Positions 1 to 12,409 are shown, counted from the stretch's first letter. The stretch: DNA of 64,000 nt from Geodermatophilus saharensis (GCF_900188205.1 NZ_FZOH01000002.1:1-64000); one strand, 5' to 3'. Translations and numbers: made by a program. The notes: generated by a model from the letters alone, not told the origin.

Positions 1-94
1 CCTCACCGGGACCGGGATCGGGCACCAGCACCGTCTCCACACCGACCGGCGCTCCCTTGCTGCGGGCGACGACACCCTTCACCTCGTAGGCCAT
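1..94 (-). CDS. S-(hydroxymethyl)mycothiol dehydrogenase-like zinc alcohol dehydrogenase, N-terminus only (runs off window)
   Basis: Only 31 codons are present. Read from the ATG at 94 they include VKGVVARSKGAPV followed by VPDPGPGE. That opening is typical of class III-type zinc alcohol dehydrogenases of actinobacteria, where the mycothiol-dependent formaldehyde dehydrogenase uses mycothiol instead of glutathione to detoxify formaldehyde. The catalytic zinc and NAD-binding regions lie outside the window, so the mycothiol assignment rests on N-terminal similarity alone. It is divergent from the MFS gene at 239. Confidence 0.7.
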   Translation of the reverse strand, partial: MAYEVKGVVARSKGAPVGVETVLVPDPGPGE

Positions 95-106
95 GGACCG
101 AGCCTA

Positions 107-125
107 GGGGCGCCGTCGGCGCCCC
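107..125. promoter_or_regulatory. 8-bp-arm inverted repeat between divergent genes
   Basis: GGGGCGCC-GTC-GGCGCCCC is a perfect inverted repeat about 13 bp upstream of the dehydrogenase start, in the shared upstream region with the MFS gene. It could be an operator or a leader hairpin; nothing in the sequence decides between them. Confidence 0.3.
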
Positions 126-238
126 CGCCCGCTGGTCAGCAGCCTGCTCGACGCGCGGGTTCCGGGACACCGACGTAGCGTTCTCCACTGGTCAGGACCC
201 CGGGCGGGGCCGGCCGTCCCGACCGAGCGGAGGTCACC

Positions 239-1657
239 GTGGCGCTACCCGGCTTCCTGCGGCGAGAGCGGATCGTCGCCCGACCCGGCTTCAACCGCTG
301 GCTGATCCCGCCGGCGGCCCTGGCGGTGCACCTGTGCATCGGCCAGGCGTACGCCACGAGCGTCTACAAGACCGCCCTCGTCGAGGACTTCCAGACGACC
401 CAGACGGCGATCGGCATCGTCTTCTCCATCGCCATCGTCATGCTGGGCCTGTCGGCCGCGCTGTTCGGCACGTGGGTGGACCGCAACGGGCCCCGCGCGG
501 CGATGTTCACCGCGGCGTGCTTCTGGGTCACCGGCTTCCTCGTCGGCGGGCTCGGGATCTCCACCGGCCAGCTGTGGCTGCTCTACCTCGGCTACGGCGT
601 GATCGGCGGCATCGGCCTGGGCATCGGCTACATCTCGCCGGTCTCCACGCTGATCAAGTGGTTCCCCGACCGGCCGGGCCTGGCCACCGGCATGGCGATC
701 ATGGGCTTCGGCGGCGGCGCGCTGGTCGCCTCGCCGCTGTCCCGGCAGCTGATGAGCTGGTACGACCCGGCCTACGACCCCGGCACCCAGGGCTCGGTGC
801 CCAGCGGGGCCGCGGTGGCCGCGCTGTTCTTCACCTTCGCCGCCGTCTACCTGGTCTTCATGATGTTCGGCGCGTTCATCGTCCGGGTGCCGGCCGAGGG
901 CTGGAAGCCGGCCGGCTTCGACCCCTCGACGGTCAAGCAGAAGGCGCTGGTCACCACCGAGAGCGTCTCGGCGAACAACGCGATCAAGACGCCGCAGTTC
1001 TGGCTGCTGTGGACGGTGCTCTTCTGCAACGTGACCGCCGGGATCGGGATCCTCGAGCAGGCCGCCCCGATGATCCAGGACTTCTTCCGCTCGGGGGACA
1101 CCTCGACGGTCGCCGCCACCGCCGCGGCCGGCTTCGTCGGCGTCCTGTCGCTGTTCAACATGGCCGGCCGCTTCGTGTGGTCCACGACGTCGGACTACAT
1201 CGGCCGCAAGCCGATCTACATGGTCTACCTCGGCGTCGGCCTGCTGCTCTACGTCGCGCTGGCCACCATCGGCAGCAGCGCCACCTGGGTGTTCGTGCTG
1301 CTGGCCGCGGTGATCATCTCCTTCTACGGCGGCGGGTTCGCCACCGTCCCGGCCTACCTGCGCGACCTGTTCGGCACCTACCAGGTGGGCGCCATCCACG
1401 GCCGGCTGCTCACCGCGTGGTCGGCCGCCGGTGTGGCCGGGCCGCTGATCGTCAACAGCGTCCTCGACACCCAGGGCGAGCCGGGCAGCCTGGTGGCGGC
1501 CAACTACCGGCCGGCGCTGTTCATCATGGTCGGCCTGCTCGCCGTCGGGTTCGTCGCCAACCTGCTGGTGCGCCCCGTGGCCAGCAAGTGGCACGAGCCG
1601 CGCCACGACGCCTCCCCGGCCACCTCCCCGACCCGCGAACGGAGCGCCACGCGATGA
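239..1657 (+). CDS. OFA-family MFS transporter (oxalate/formate antiporter type)
   Basis: This 472-residue protein has about 12 hydrophobic segments and the MFS loop 2-3 motif near residue 80 (GTWVDRNGPR). The GLGIGYISPVSTLIKWFPDRPG region after segment 4 (positions about 128-149) is characteristic of the oxalate:formate antiporter (OFA) family, usually uptake or exchange carriers for small carboxylates at the inner membrane. The GTG start has a good ribosome site (GGAGG) a few bases upstream. Its stop overlaps the next small gene by ATGA, so the two are probably translated together. The substrate cannot be read from sequence. Confidence 0.85.
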   Translation: MALPGFLRRERIVARPGFNRWLIPPAALAVHLCIGQAYATSVYKTALVEDFQTTQTAIGIVFSIAIVMLGLSAALFGTWVDRNGPRAAMFTAACFWVTGFLVGGLGISTGQLWLLYLGYGVIGGIGLGIGYISPVSTLIKWFPDRPGLATGMAIMGFGGGALVASPLSRQLMSWYDPAYDPGTQGSVPSGAAVAALFFTFAAVYLVFMMFGAFIVRVPAEGWKPAGFDPSTVKQKALVTTESVSANNAIKTPQFWLLWTVLFCNVTAGIGILEQAAPMIQDFFRSGDTSTVAATAAAGFVGVLSLFNMAGRFVWSTTSDYIGRKPIYMVYLGVGLLLYVALATIGSSATWVFVLLAAVIISFYGGGFATVPAYLRDLFGTYQVGAIHGRLLTAWSAAGVAGPLIVNSVLDTQGEPGSLVAANYRPALFIMVGLLAVGFVANLLVRPVASKWHEPRHDASPATSPTRERSATR

Positions 1658-1812
1658 GCACGTCCCTCTCGGAGGAGCAGTCCGCCGACGGCCGGCAGCC
1701 GGTGCACACCCCCGTCGGGTTCATCGCCTTCGCCTGGACGCTGGTCGGCGTCCCGCTGGCCTACGGCCTGTACCAGACGGTGAAGACGGCGCTGACCCTC
1801 TTCACCGGCTGA
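1654..1812 (+). CDS. MFS transporter small subunit (52 aa, single membrane span)
   Basis: A 52-residue protein that starts inside the stop codon of the OFA carrier (ATGA overlap). It has a polar N-terminal third and then one hydrophobic span (VGFIAFAWTLVGVPLAYGLY, residues about 22-41). Small proteins of this size and layout are recurrently encoded directly after OFA-type carriers in actinobacteria and are annotated as MFS small subunits. The role, whether assembly or stability of the carrier, is inferred from the coupling only. Confidence 0.75.
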   Translation: MSTSLSEEQSADGRQPVHTPVGFIAFAWTLVGVPLAYGLYQTVKTALTLFTG

Positions 1813-1819
1813 CCCCCTC

Positions 1820-1845
1820 CCGTGCACTTCCGCGGAAGTGCACGG
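1820..1845. repeat. 26-bp perfect palindrome, CACTTCCGCGGAAGTG family copy 1
   Basis: The core CACTTCCGCGGAAGTG is extended on both sides by matching bases (CCGTG / CACGG) to a perfect 26-bp palindrome. It lies 8 bp after the small-subunit stop and just before the convergent stop of the sterol-carrier-like gene. Further copies with the identical core lie at 18631-18662 and 21973-21994. The position fits a bidirectional terminator, but the fixed core sequence goes beyond what a terminator needs. Confidence 0.8.
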
Positions 1846-1846
1846 A

Positions 1847-2235
1847 TCAGGGCCGGCGGAGGGGCGGCAGGGGCAGGTGGGCCGACAGGTCGGCGCGGTT
1901 GCCGCTGGCGCTGACCCGCCCCTCGGCGACGGCCTCGGCCCAGCCCAGCTCGCCGGTGGCCAGCCGCAGCCAGGTGGCCGCGTCGGTCTCGACGACGTTG
2001 GGCGGCGTGCCGCGGGTGTGCCGCGGCCCGGGCACCAGCTGGACGGCGACGTGCGGCGGCACCCGCAGCTCCACCGAGCGGCCGGGCACCTGCTGGGCCA
2101 GCCACCGGGCGCTGGTCTTCACCGCCGCGCCGAGCACCGACCGCGGCGGCTGCTCGGCCTCGCCGGCCAGCCACGGGCGCACCGCGTCGACGGCGGTCCG
2201 CAGCTCCTCGGCGGGGATGGGCTGCTGCGCCGGCA

Positions 2236-2236
<1 letters not shown>
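1847..2236 (-). CDS. sterol carrier family protein (SCP2-like), downstream of purL
   Basis: A 129-residue protein beginning [12 protein letters not shown]. Its ATG overlaps the purL stop by one base (TGATG), so it is translationally coupled to purL. The segment around [26 protein letters not shown] and the [11 protein letters not shown] motif match the small SCP2-like proteins that follow purL in many actinobacteria. No catalytic residues are recognised. The link to purine synthesis is only by conserved position. Confidence 0.7.
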
Positions 2237-4532
<2,296 letters not shown>

Positions 4533-4536
<4 letters not shown>

Positions 4537-5204
4537 GCGCTCACGACCGCCTTCAGCACGCTGGTGAAGAAACCGAGTCCGTCGGTGGAGGGCCCGGTGA
4601 GCTCCTCGACGGCGTGCTCGGGGTGCGGCATCAGCCCGACCACCCGGCCGTCGGCGCTGGTGACCCCGGCGATGTCGCGGAGGCTGCCGTTGGGGTTGCC
4701 GCCGACGTAGCGGACGGCGACCCGGCCCTCGCCCTCGAGCCGCTCGAGGTCGGCCGGCGCGGCGACGTAGCGGCCCTCGCCGTTCTTGACCGGGACGACG
4801 ATCTCCTGGCCGGGCGCGTAGGCGTGCGTCCAGGCGGTGTCGGCCCGCTCGATGCGCAGCCGCTGGTCGCGGTTGCGGAAGTGCAGGTGGCTGTTGCGGG
4901 TGAGCGCGCCGGGCAGCAGGCCCGCCTCGCACAGCACCTGGAAGCCGTTGCAGATGCCCAGCACCGGCAGGCCGCTCCTCGCGGCCTGCACGACGTCCTG
5001 CACCAGCGGCGACCGTGCGGCGATGGCGCCGGCGCGCAGGTAGTCGCCGTAGGAGAAGCCGCCGGGCAGGACGACGGCGTCGACGGCCTTGAGGTCGTGC
5101 TCGGCGTGCCACAGGACGACCGGGTCGGCGCCGGCCAGGCGCACCGCGCGGGCGGCGTCGACGTCGTCGAGGGAGCCCGGGAAGGTGATGACCCCGATGC
5201 GCAC
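4533..5204 (-). CDS. purQ: phosphoribosylformylglycinamidine synthase subunit PurQ (glutaminase)
   Basis: A 223-residue class I glutamine amidotransferase that supplies ammonia to PurL. The nucleophile is Cys85 in GICNGFQVL, with the His/Glu of the triad in MPHPEH near residue 195. The [13 protein letters not shown] opening is typical of PurQ. The gene starts 3 bp after the purS stop and ends overlapping purL by 4 bp. Confidence 0.97.
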
Positions 5205-5207
5205 GGT

Positions 5208-5447
5208 TCAGGCCCCCGGCAGGTGCAGCTCGACGTCCTCGATGACCGGGTTGGCCAGCAGCGTCTCGGCGATCTGCTCGAGCGCGGCCCGGTCGGGCGT
5301 GCCCTCGACGTCGAGGACGAAGTGCTTGCCCTGGCGGACCCCGGTGACCTGCGTGTGGCCGAGGCGGCCGAGCGCGCCGAGCACCGCCTGCCCCTGGGGG
5401 TCGGAGATCTCGGGCTTGAGGACGACGTCCACGACCACCTGAGGCAC
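5208..5447 (-). CDS. purS: phosphoribosylformylglycinamidine synthase subunit PurS
   Basis: PurS is the roughly 80-residue bridging subunit of the PurSQL complex. From the GTG at 5447 the protein is 79 residues with the [17 protein letters not shown] opening of the family. An in-frame GTG at 5480 would add 11 residues unlike PurS. The 5447 start was chosen because it gives the usual length and has GGGAG just upstream, although that ribosome site is very close. Its upstream region is occupied by the palindrome cluster 5481-5609. Confidence 0.92.
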   Translation of the reverse strand: MPQVVVDVVLKPEISDPQGQAVLGALGRLGHTQVTGVRQGKHFVLDVEGTPDRAALEQIAETLLANPVIEDVELHLPGA

Positions 5448-5480
5448 GGCTCCCGAGCGTACCGGGGCCCGCGCCCTCAC

Positions 5481-5609
5481 CGAGATCGGCGATCTCGTAC
5501 GCCGGCGTCGAGATCACGGGATCTCGACGCCGAGGTGCCTCCCTCCCGCCGAGATCACGTGATCTCGACGCGGGAGGAGGGTCGCTGCGGTCGAGATCGC
5601 GTGATCTCG
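5481..5609. repeat. cluster of four GAGATC...GATCTC palindromes (family A, copies A1-A4)
   Basis: Four palindromes lie in 129 bp: 5481-5497 (GAGATC-GGC-GATCTC), 5503-5532 (GAGATC-ACGG-GATCTC within CGGCGTC/GACGCCG arms), 5538-5580 (GAGATC-ACGT-GATCTC within CTCCCGC/GCGGGAG arms) and 5592-5609 (GAGATC-GCGT-GATCTC). The six-base arms are constant, while the outer arms differ between copies yet stay self-complementary, as in REP-like hairpin elements. The last copy abuts the stop codon of the nuclease-like gene 5610-6482. Two more copies lie on its other side. Confidence 0.85.
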
Positions 5610-6482
5610 TCAGCGGAGCGCTGCTCGCACGGCCGCGATGACCTCGCCCGGGCGCCCGAGGACGTCGGCCGAGGTGAAGCGGAGCACGGTCCACCCGGCG
5701 GCGACCAGGCGGTTCTGCCGGCGCAGGTCGCTGACGAAGACGTCGCGGTCGCGGTGGACGTCCCCGTCGAACTCCACGACGAGACGGTGCTCGGGCCAGG
5801 CCAGGTCGACGCGGGCCACGAACCCTCCCGCGTCACGGATCTCGTGCTGGACGACGGGAGCCGGTACGCGGGCCTGGTGCAACAACCAGCGGAGCACGGA
5901 CTCCATGGGTGACTCGGATCGCACGTCGGCTGTGGGGAGAACCACCCTGGCCCGGGCCGCACCGCGACCCGTCGGCCGGCGCGTCAGCTGACGCTCGAGG
6001 TCGGGGACCGTGCACAGGCCGGCCAGGACCTGGTCGGTCGCCGCCAGCAGGGCCGCGGGCTCGAGGACGGCGGCCAGGTCCCGCCAGGTGCGCGACGGGC
6101 TGGTGACCGGCTGCCCCCACCGGTGCGTCACCTCGTCGTCGTGCAGGGGCAGACGGTGCACGAGCCGGTCGCGCCGGCTCTCCGCCCGGGTGGGTCCCGG
6201 GACGGTCAGGTCGACGCGCCGGTCGGCGCCGTCCTGCAGCGGGAGCTGCAGACCCCACAGCTCCGCAGCCGTGCGGTGGCTGACGACAGCACTCGGCGGC
6301 GCGGTGAGCAGCACGGCGGCGACCCGAGCGCCGACGTCGTCCGCCAGCGCCCGCGGCAGGTAGGTGTCACGTGACAGTCGGTGGACCAAGGGGTCGCGCA
6401 GGTGCCTGTCGCCGAGCCCCGCGGCGTGGGCGGCGGCTCGGGTGGTCGGTCCGGAGATGCGGCGACGGCGTCGGCTGGGCAC
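5610..6482 (-). CDS. solitary AbiEi-like / DUF559 endonuclease-domain protein, flanked by palindromes
   Basis: This 290-residue protein has an N-terminal basic stretch and a middle region ([13 protein letters not shown], residues about 67-79) resembling AbiEi-type antitoxin proteins. The C-terminal domain (residues about 188-290) resembles DUF559, a Vsr-like PD-(D/E)XK nuclease fold. Candidate catalytic residues are Glu190/Glu194 (SESPMES), Asp226 and Glu237-Phe-Asp239-Gly. No ATG suits the frame. The GTG at 6482 was chosen because it is the first in-frame start giving family length. No AbiEii toxin gene lies next to it. Four palindromes of one family follow it and two precede it. A second gene of this kind is at 37575-38567. 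Nuclease activity is inferred from family only. Confidence 0.75.
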   Translation of the reverse strand: MPSRRRRRISGPTTRAAAHAAGLGDRHLRDPLVHRLSRDTYLPRALADDVGARVAAVLLTAPPSAVVSHRTAAELWGLQLPLQDGADRRVDLTVPGPTRAESRRDRLVHRLPLHDDEVTHRWGQPVTSPSRTWRDLAAVLEPAALLAATDQVLAGLCTVPDLERQLTRRPTGRGAARARVVLPTADVRSESPMESVLRWLLHQARVPAPVVQHEIRDAGGFVARVDLAWPEHRLVVEFDGDVHRDRDVFVSDLRRQNRLVAAGWTVLRFTSADVLGRPGEVIAAVRAALR

Positions 6483-6532
6483 CGCGGCACTCTGCCGTGA
6501 CAGCCGCCAGCCCTGCTGTCGCTGTCCACAGC

Positions 6533-6598
6533 CCCGTCCAGATCCCGTGATCTCGACGGGAGAGGGCCCCCGACGCGTCGAGATCACGTGATCTCGAC
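6533..6598. repeat. two GAGATC...GATCTC palindromes (family A, copies A5-A6)
   Basis: Copy A5 (6533-6560) has CCCGTC/GACGGG arms around CAGATC-CCGT-GATCTC. Copy A6 (6577-6598) is a perfect 22-bp palindrome centred on CACGTG. They lie between the hydrolase stop at 6617 and the nuclease-like gene start at 6482, so this family brackets that gene on both sides. Confidence 0.85.
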
Positions 6599-6616
6599 CG
6601 AGGAGGGCGGGCAGGG

Positions 6617-7387
6617 TCAGGGGGCCGACGGGGACAGCAGCGACCAGACGGCGTCCGGGGCCTCCCAGTGCGCGTTGTGGCCGGCGCCCTCGATCACCAC
6701 CGCGTCGGGGTCGACCCGCCGCATCGCGGGCAGGCCCACCATCGGGTCCGCCGAGCCGGCCGCCAGCCGCAGGGGCGCGACCGAGCGTCGCAGCACCTCC
6801 TCGACCGGCGGGCCGACGGCGCCGAACGCACGGGGGTCGAGAGCCGGCGTCCACCCGCCGTCGACCTCCCGGACACCGGCGGCGGCCACCCCGGAGGAGG
6901 GGTCCACGAGTCCGGTCAGCCCGGCCAGCCGCAGGTGCCGCTCGGCGGCCTCCTCCCGCGTGGCGAACACCTGCGGGGGACGGGACGCGAGGCGGCGGGC
7001 GCCGGCCTCCTCCTCGGGCGTCCACTCGATCTTGACGCCGACCGCGACCACCCGGGCCACCTCGACGCCGTACCACCCACCGGCGAGCACCGCGCCGACG
7101 ACGCCGCCGAAGGAGTGCCCGAGCACCGTCACCCGCGCGGCACCGGCCTCGGCCGCGAGCGACGCCACGTCCGCGGCGTGCGCCGCGTAGCCGTAGGGCG
7201 GCTCGGCCAGCGACCGGCCGTGCCCGCGCAGGTCCGGCACCGCCCAGGACCCGGCCCAGGAGCGCTCGACCAGCGGCAGCAGCCGGTCCCACACCGCGCC
7301 GGTGGCACCGAGCCCGTGCAGCAGGAGCAACAGGTCGCCGCCCGAGCCTCCGGAGCGGTAGGTGATGCCGGCGCGCGTGGAGGACAC
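6617..7387 (-). CDS. alpha/beta hydrolase downstream of purC
   Basis: A 256-residue alpha/beta-hydrolase. It has the oxyanion strand LLLLLHGLGATG (residues about 20-31), the nucleophile elbow GHSFGG with Ser92, and the catalytic His in GHNAHWE near the C-terminus. The GTG start lies one base after the purC stop, so it is translated with purC and purB. The substrate is unknown; cytosolic, with no signal peptide. Confidence 0.85.
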   Translation of the reverse strand: MSSTRAGITYRSGGSGGDLLLLLHGLGATGAVWDRLLPLVERSWAGSWAVPDLRGHGRSLAEPPYGYAAHAADVASLAAEAGAARVTVLGHSFGGVVGAVLAGGWYGVEVARVVAVGVKIEWTPEEEAGARRLASRPPQVFATREEAAERHLRLAGLTGLVDPSSGVAAAGVREVDGGWTPALDPRAFGAVGPPVEEVLRRSVAPLRLAAGSADPMVGLPAMRRVDPDAVVIEGAGHNAHWEAPDAVWSLLSPSAP

Positions 7388-7388
7388 G

Positions 7389-8248
7389 TCAGCGGAAGGT
7401 AGTGCCCGTCAGCTGCTCGTAGGCGGCGACGTACCGGTCCCGCGTGGCGGCGACGACGTCGTCGGGCAGTGCGGGCGGCGGCGAGACGCGGTCCCAGCCC
7501 GTGGAGGTCAGCCAGTCGCGGACGTACTGCTTGTCGAACGACGGCTGCGGCGACCCCGGCGACCACGACGCCGCCGGCCAGAACCGGGACGAGTCGGGCG
7601 TGAGCACCTCGTCGCCGAGCACCAGCCCCCCGTCGTCGGCCAGCCCGAACTCGACCTTCGTGTCGGCCAGCAGGATCCCCGCCCCCGCGGCGATCTCCGC
7701 GCCGCGGCGGTAGAGCGCCAGCGTCAGCTCGCGCAGCTCCGCGGCCCGGGCAGCGCCCACCAGCGACTCCACGCGCGCGAAGTCGATCGCCTCGTCGTGC
7801 TCGCCCGCGGCCGCCTTCGTCGACGGCGTGAACACCGGCTCCGGCAGCCGCGACCCCTCGACCAGCCCGGGGGGCAGCGGCACGTCGCGGATCGAGCCGG
7901 TGCGCGCGTACTCCGCCGTCCCCGAGCCCGCCAGGTAGCCGCGGGCCACGCACTCCACCGGCAGCATCTCCAGCCGCCGCACCAGCACCGCCCGGCCGGC
8001 CACGGCGGCCGGCACGTCGGTGGCCGACAGCAGGTGGTGCGTGGCGCCGAATGCGTCGAGCACCGGTGCGAGCTGCTGGAACCACCACACCGACAGCTGG
8101 GTGAGCACCCGCCCCTTGTCCGGGATGGGCGTCGGCAGCACGTGGTCGTAGGCCGAGATCCGGTCCGAGGCCACCAGCAGCAGCCGCCCCGGCCCGGCAT
8201 CGTAGACCTCGCGGACCTTGCCGCGCGCGACGAGGGGCAGGTCGAGGG

Positions 8249-8252
<4 letters not shown>
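7389..8252 (-). CDS. purC: phosphoribosylaminoimidazole-succinocarboxamide synthase
   Basis: PurC (SAICAR synthase) joins aspartate to CAIR in purine synthesis. The 287-residue protein shows the LVARGKVREVY nucleotide-binding opening, the LLLVASDRISAYDHVLPTPIPDKG segment and a KQYVRDWL motif near the C-terminus, all typical of the family. The GTG start at 8252 overlaps the purB stop by four bases (GTGA), which decides the start. Confidence 0.97.
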
Positions 8253-9556
<1,304 letters not shown>

Positions 9557-9675
9557 GCGGGTACCGCCCGCACCCGGTCGGCTCGTCCACGGTCAGGTCG
9601 TCGCAGCACGGGGGCATCCTCCCGCAGGGCTAGCGTGATCGCGTACGGCCCCCACTCCCGCGGAAGGACCTGGCG

Positions 9676-11088
9676 ATGCTGCGACGGGCCACCCACCTGG
9701 TCGCCCGGGCGCGCGAGCGCATCCGGACCGCTAGCGAGCGCGACCCGTACACGTGGACCGAGCGCGACGACGACCGCGCGATCCTGGTGCGCGACGACGG
9801 CGCCGACGCCGTCCCCGAGGACCTCCCGCCCGACGGCGACCCGCCCCTGGGCAGCCCCGAGCCCGGCGCTCCCGACCTCGACGGCCCGCTGGCCCCCGGA
9901 GGCGTGAGTGGCCCGCCCGAGGGCGGCCGGCCGCACCGGCCCGCCGAGCGCACCCGCCGGCTGCTCGGGCCCGGGTACGAGCCGCCGCACGGAGACGCCA
10001 CGGTGCCCAGCGGCCTGCGCACGGCGGCCGCGTGGTCGTGGCGGATCATCGCCGTCCTGGCCGGCCTCTACGTGCTGCTGTACGTCGCCTCCCACGTCGC
10101 CGTCGTCCTCGTCCCGGTGATGGTGGGGCTGCTGCTGGCGGCCCTGTTCCAGCCCGGTGCGGCCGCGCTGATCCGGCACGGCTGGCCGCGGTCGCTCGCC
10201 GCCACCCTGATGCTCCTCGTGGGCCTGTCGGTGGTGGCCGGGATCATCACGATGGTCGTGCAGCAGGTGACCGCCGGCTTCACCGACCTCGCCGACCAGG
10301 TCACCGAGGGGCTCGACCAGATCCGCGACTTCGTCGTCGACACCTTCCCGGTCAGCCAGCGCCAGATCGACGAGGCGCTCACCCAGGTGCAGGACTTCTT
10401 CACCGCCAACCAGGAGACGCTCGCCAGCGGCGCGCTCACCACGGCCGCCACGGTCGGCGAGGTGTTCACCGGCATCGTCCTGACGCTGTTCACGCTGTTC
10501 TTCTTCCTCAAGGACGGCCGGTCCATCTGGCTGTGGCTGGTGGGCCTGTTCCCCCGCGACTCGCGCGCCTACCTCGACGAGGCCGCCCGCCGCTCCTGGC
10601 GCACGCTGATCTCCTACGTCCGCGCCACCGTCGTCGTCGCGGCCTTCGACGCCGTCGGCATCGGGATCGGCCTGGCGGTCCTGGGCGTCCCGCTGGTGGT
10701 CCCGCTGGCCGCCCTGGTCTTCCTCGGCGCGTTCATCCCGATCATCGGGTCGTTCCTGGCGGGCACGATCGCGGTGCTCGTGGCGCTGGTCTCCGTCGGT
10801 CTGGTCAAGGCCCTCATCGCGCTGGCGATCGTCATCCTGGTCATGCAGATCGAGGCGCACCTGCTGCAGCCGCTGCTGCTCGGCCGCGCCGTCCACGTGC
10901 ACCCGCTGGCCGTGGTGCTGGCGATCGCGGCCGGGCTGCTCCTCGCGGGGATCTTCGGTGCGCTCATCGCCGTCCCGGTGGTGGCCTGTGCCAACGTGGC
11001 CGGCACCTACCTGTCGCGCCGGCACGAGGGCCCGCGCCCGCCCGAGCCGCGCCCGGAGCGGGCCCGCCCGGCGGTGGGCGTCCGATAG
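9676..11088 (+). CDS. AI-2E family transporter (PerM/TqsA type)
   Basis: This 470-residue protein has a roughly 110-residue polar, proline-rich N-terminal extension, then about eight hydrophobic segments in the AI-2E transporter arrangement. The GVPLVVPLAALVFLGAFIPIIG loop region near residues 336-357 is typical. A GGAAGGA ribosome site precedes the ATG. Family members export varied small molecules or act in ion and osmotic tolerance; autoinducer transport should not be assumed. The long charged N-terminus may be cytosolic. Confidence 0.85.
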   Translation: MLRRATHLVARARERIRTASERDPYTWTERDDDRAILVRDDGADAVPEDLPPDGDPPLGSPEPGAPDLDGPLAPGGVSGPPEGGRPHRPAERTRRLLGPGYEPPHGDATVPSGLRTAAAWSWRIIAVLAGLYVLLYVASHVAVVLVPVMVGLLLAALFQPGAAALIRHGWPRSLAATLMLLVGLSVVAGIITMVVQQVTAGFTDLADQVTEGLDQIRDFVVDTFPVSQRQIDEALTQVQDFFTANQETLASGALTTAATVGEVFTGIVLTLFTLFFFLKDGRSIWLWLVGLFPRDSRAYLDEAARRSWRTLISYVRATVVVAAFDAVGIGIGLAVLGVPLVVPLAALVFLGAFIPIIGSFLAGTIAVLVALVSVGLVKALIALAIVILVMQIEAHLLQPLLLGRAVHVHPLAVVLAIAAGLLLAGIFGALIAVPVVACANVAGTYLSRRHEGPRPPEPRPERARPAVGVR

Positions 11089-11123
11089 GCGTCCTCCCGC
11101 ACGGTGGGCGGTGCGGGAGGACG
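11089..11123. terminator. GC-rich hairpin (CGTCCTCCC family) after the AI-2E-type gene
   Basis: GTCCTCCCGCAC / GTGCGGGAGGAC arms around a GGTGGGCG loop start directly after the stop codon. They lie between this gene and the convergent purD, fitting a bidirectional terminator. A similar hairpin with the same outer bases (CGTCCTCCC ... GGGAGGACG) occurs at 61387-61425. Confidence 0.7.
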
Positions 11124-11132
11124 GGCCGGCGG

Positions 11133-12389
11133 CTACGGGAGGCTGATCCGGCCCTCGACGGCGGCCAGCGCGATGTCGGTGCGCCAGTGCGCGCCGGCCA
11201 GCCGGACGGCGGCCACCCGCTCGTAGGCGGTCTGCCGGGCGGCGGCGAGGTCGGGCCCGGTCGCGGTCACCGCGAGCACCCGCCCACCGGCCGAGCGGAC
11301 CGTGCCCCCGGCGTCCGCGGCGGTGCCGGCGTGCAGCACGCCCTCGCCGTCGGCGCCGGTCACCGGGTCGCCGGTGCGCGGGGCCTCCGGGTAGCCGGGC
11401 GCGGCGACGACGACGGTGACGGCGGCACCGGACCGCCAGCGCAGCGGCGGGTGGCCGGCGAGCGCGCCGGTGGCCGCCGCGTGCAGCAGCCCGCCCAGCG
11501 GCGTCTCCAGCAGCGGCAGCACGACCTGCGTCTCGGGGTCGCCGAAGCGGGCGTTGAACTCCACCACCCGCACGCCGCGGGAGGTCAGCGCCAGCCCGGC
11601 GTAGAGCAGGCCGCAGAACGGCTCGCCGCGGCGGCGCATCTCGTCGACCGTCGGCTGCAGCACCGTGGCCAGCACGTCGTCGACCAGCCCCGGCGGCGCC
11701 CATGGCAGCGGCGCGTAGGCGCCCATCCCGCCGGTGTTGGGACCCGCGTCGCCGTCGTCGCGGCGCTTGGCGTCCTGCGCGGGCAGCAGCGGCAGCACCG
11801 TCGTCCCGTCGGTGACGGCGAACAGCGACACCTCCGGGCCGTCGAGGAACTCCTCGACCAGCACCGCGCCCCCGGCGTCGAGCACCCGGCGGCCGTGGGC
11901 GACGGCGGCGTCCCGGTCGGCGGTGACGACGACGCCCTTGCCGGCCGCCAGCCCGTCGTCCTTGACCACGTACGGCGCGCCGGCCTCGTCGAGCGCGGTC
12001 TCCAGCTCGGCGGGCCCGCCCACCGGCCACGCGCGCGCGGTCGGCACGCCGGCGGCGGCCATCACGTGCTTGGCGAAGGACTTGCTGCCCTCGATCTGCG
12101 CGGCCTGCGCCGACGGGCCGAAGCAGGCGATCCCGGCGTCGCGGACGGCGTCGGCGGCGCCGGCGACCAGGGGCACCTCGGGGCCGACGACGACGAGGTC
12201 GGCGCCCCAGCCGGTGGCCAGCGCCGCCACCGCGACCGGGTCGGCGACGTCGAGCGGCGCGGCCTCCGCGATCCGCGCGGTGCCGGCGTTGCCGGGCGCC
12301 CAGGCCACCGCGGTGACCGCGGGGTCGGACGACAGAGCGACGCACAGGGCGTGCTCCCGGGCTCCGGAGCCGACGACGAGCACTCGCAC
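11133..12389 (-). CDS. purD: phosphoribosylamine-glycine ligase
   Basis: PurD (GARS) makes glycinamide ribonucleotide from phosphoribosylamine and glycine with ATP. The 418-residue ATP-grasp protein begins MRVLVVGSGAREHAL (GTG at 12389), contains GLAAGKGV and the family block FNARFGDPETQVVLPLL. It stands apart from the two other purine operons but on the same strand, with the rsgA stop only 20 bp upstream. Confidence 0.96.
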   Translation of the reverse strand: MRVLVVGSGAREHALCVALSSDPAVTAVAWAPGNAGTARIAEAAPLDVADPVAVAALATGWGADLVVVGPEVPLVAGAADAVRDAGIACFGPSAQAAQIEGSKSFAKHVMAAAGVPTARAWPVGGPAELETALDEAGAPYVVKDDGLAAGKGVVVTADRDAAVAHGRRVLDAGGAVLVEEFLDGPEVSLFAVTDGTTVLPLLPAQDAKRRDDGDAGPNTGGMGAYAPLPWAPPGLVDDVLATVLQPTVDEMRRRGEPFCGLLYAGLALTSRGVRVVEFNARFGDPETQVVLPLLETPLGGLLHAAATGALAGHPPLRWRSGAAVTVVVAAPGYPEAPRTGDPVTGADGEGVLHAGTAADAGGTVRSAGGRVLAVTATGPDLAAARQTAYERVAAVRLAGAHWRTDIALAAVEGRISLP

Positions 12390-12409
12390 GGACGGCGACC
12401 CTACCCAGG

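Noticed and set aside
5610-6482. AbiEi-like protein taken as half of a type IV toxin-antitoxin system
   Set aside because: No AbiEii nucleotidyltransferase gene lies beside it, and the C-terminal part is a DUF559 nuclease-like domain, so a classical AbiE pair is not supported. The same holds for 37575-38567.
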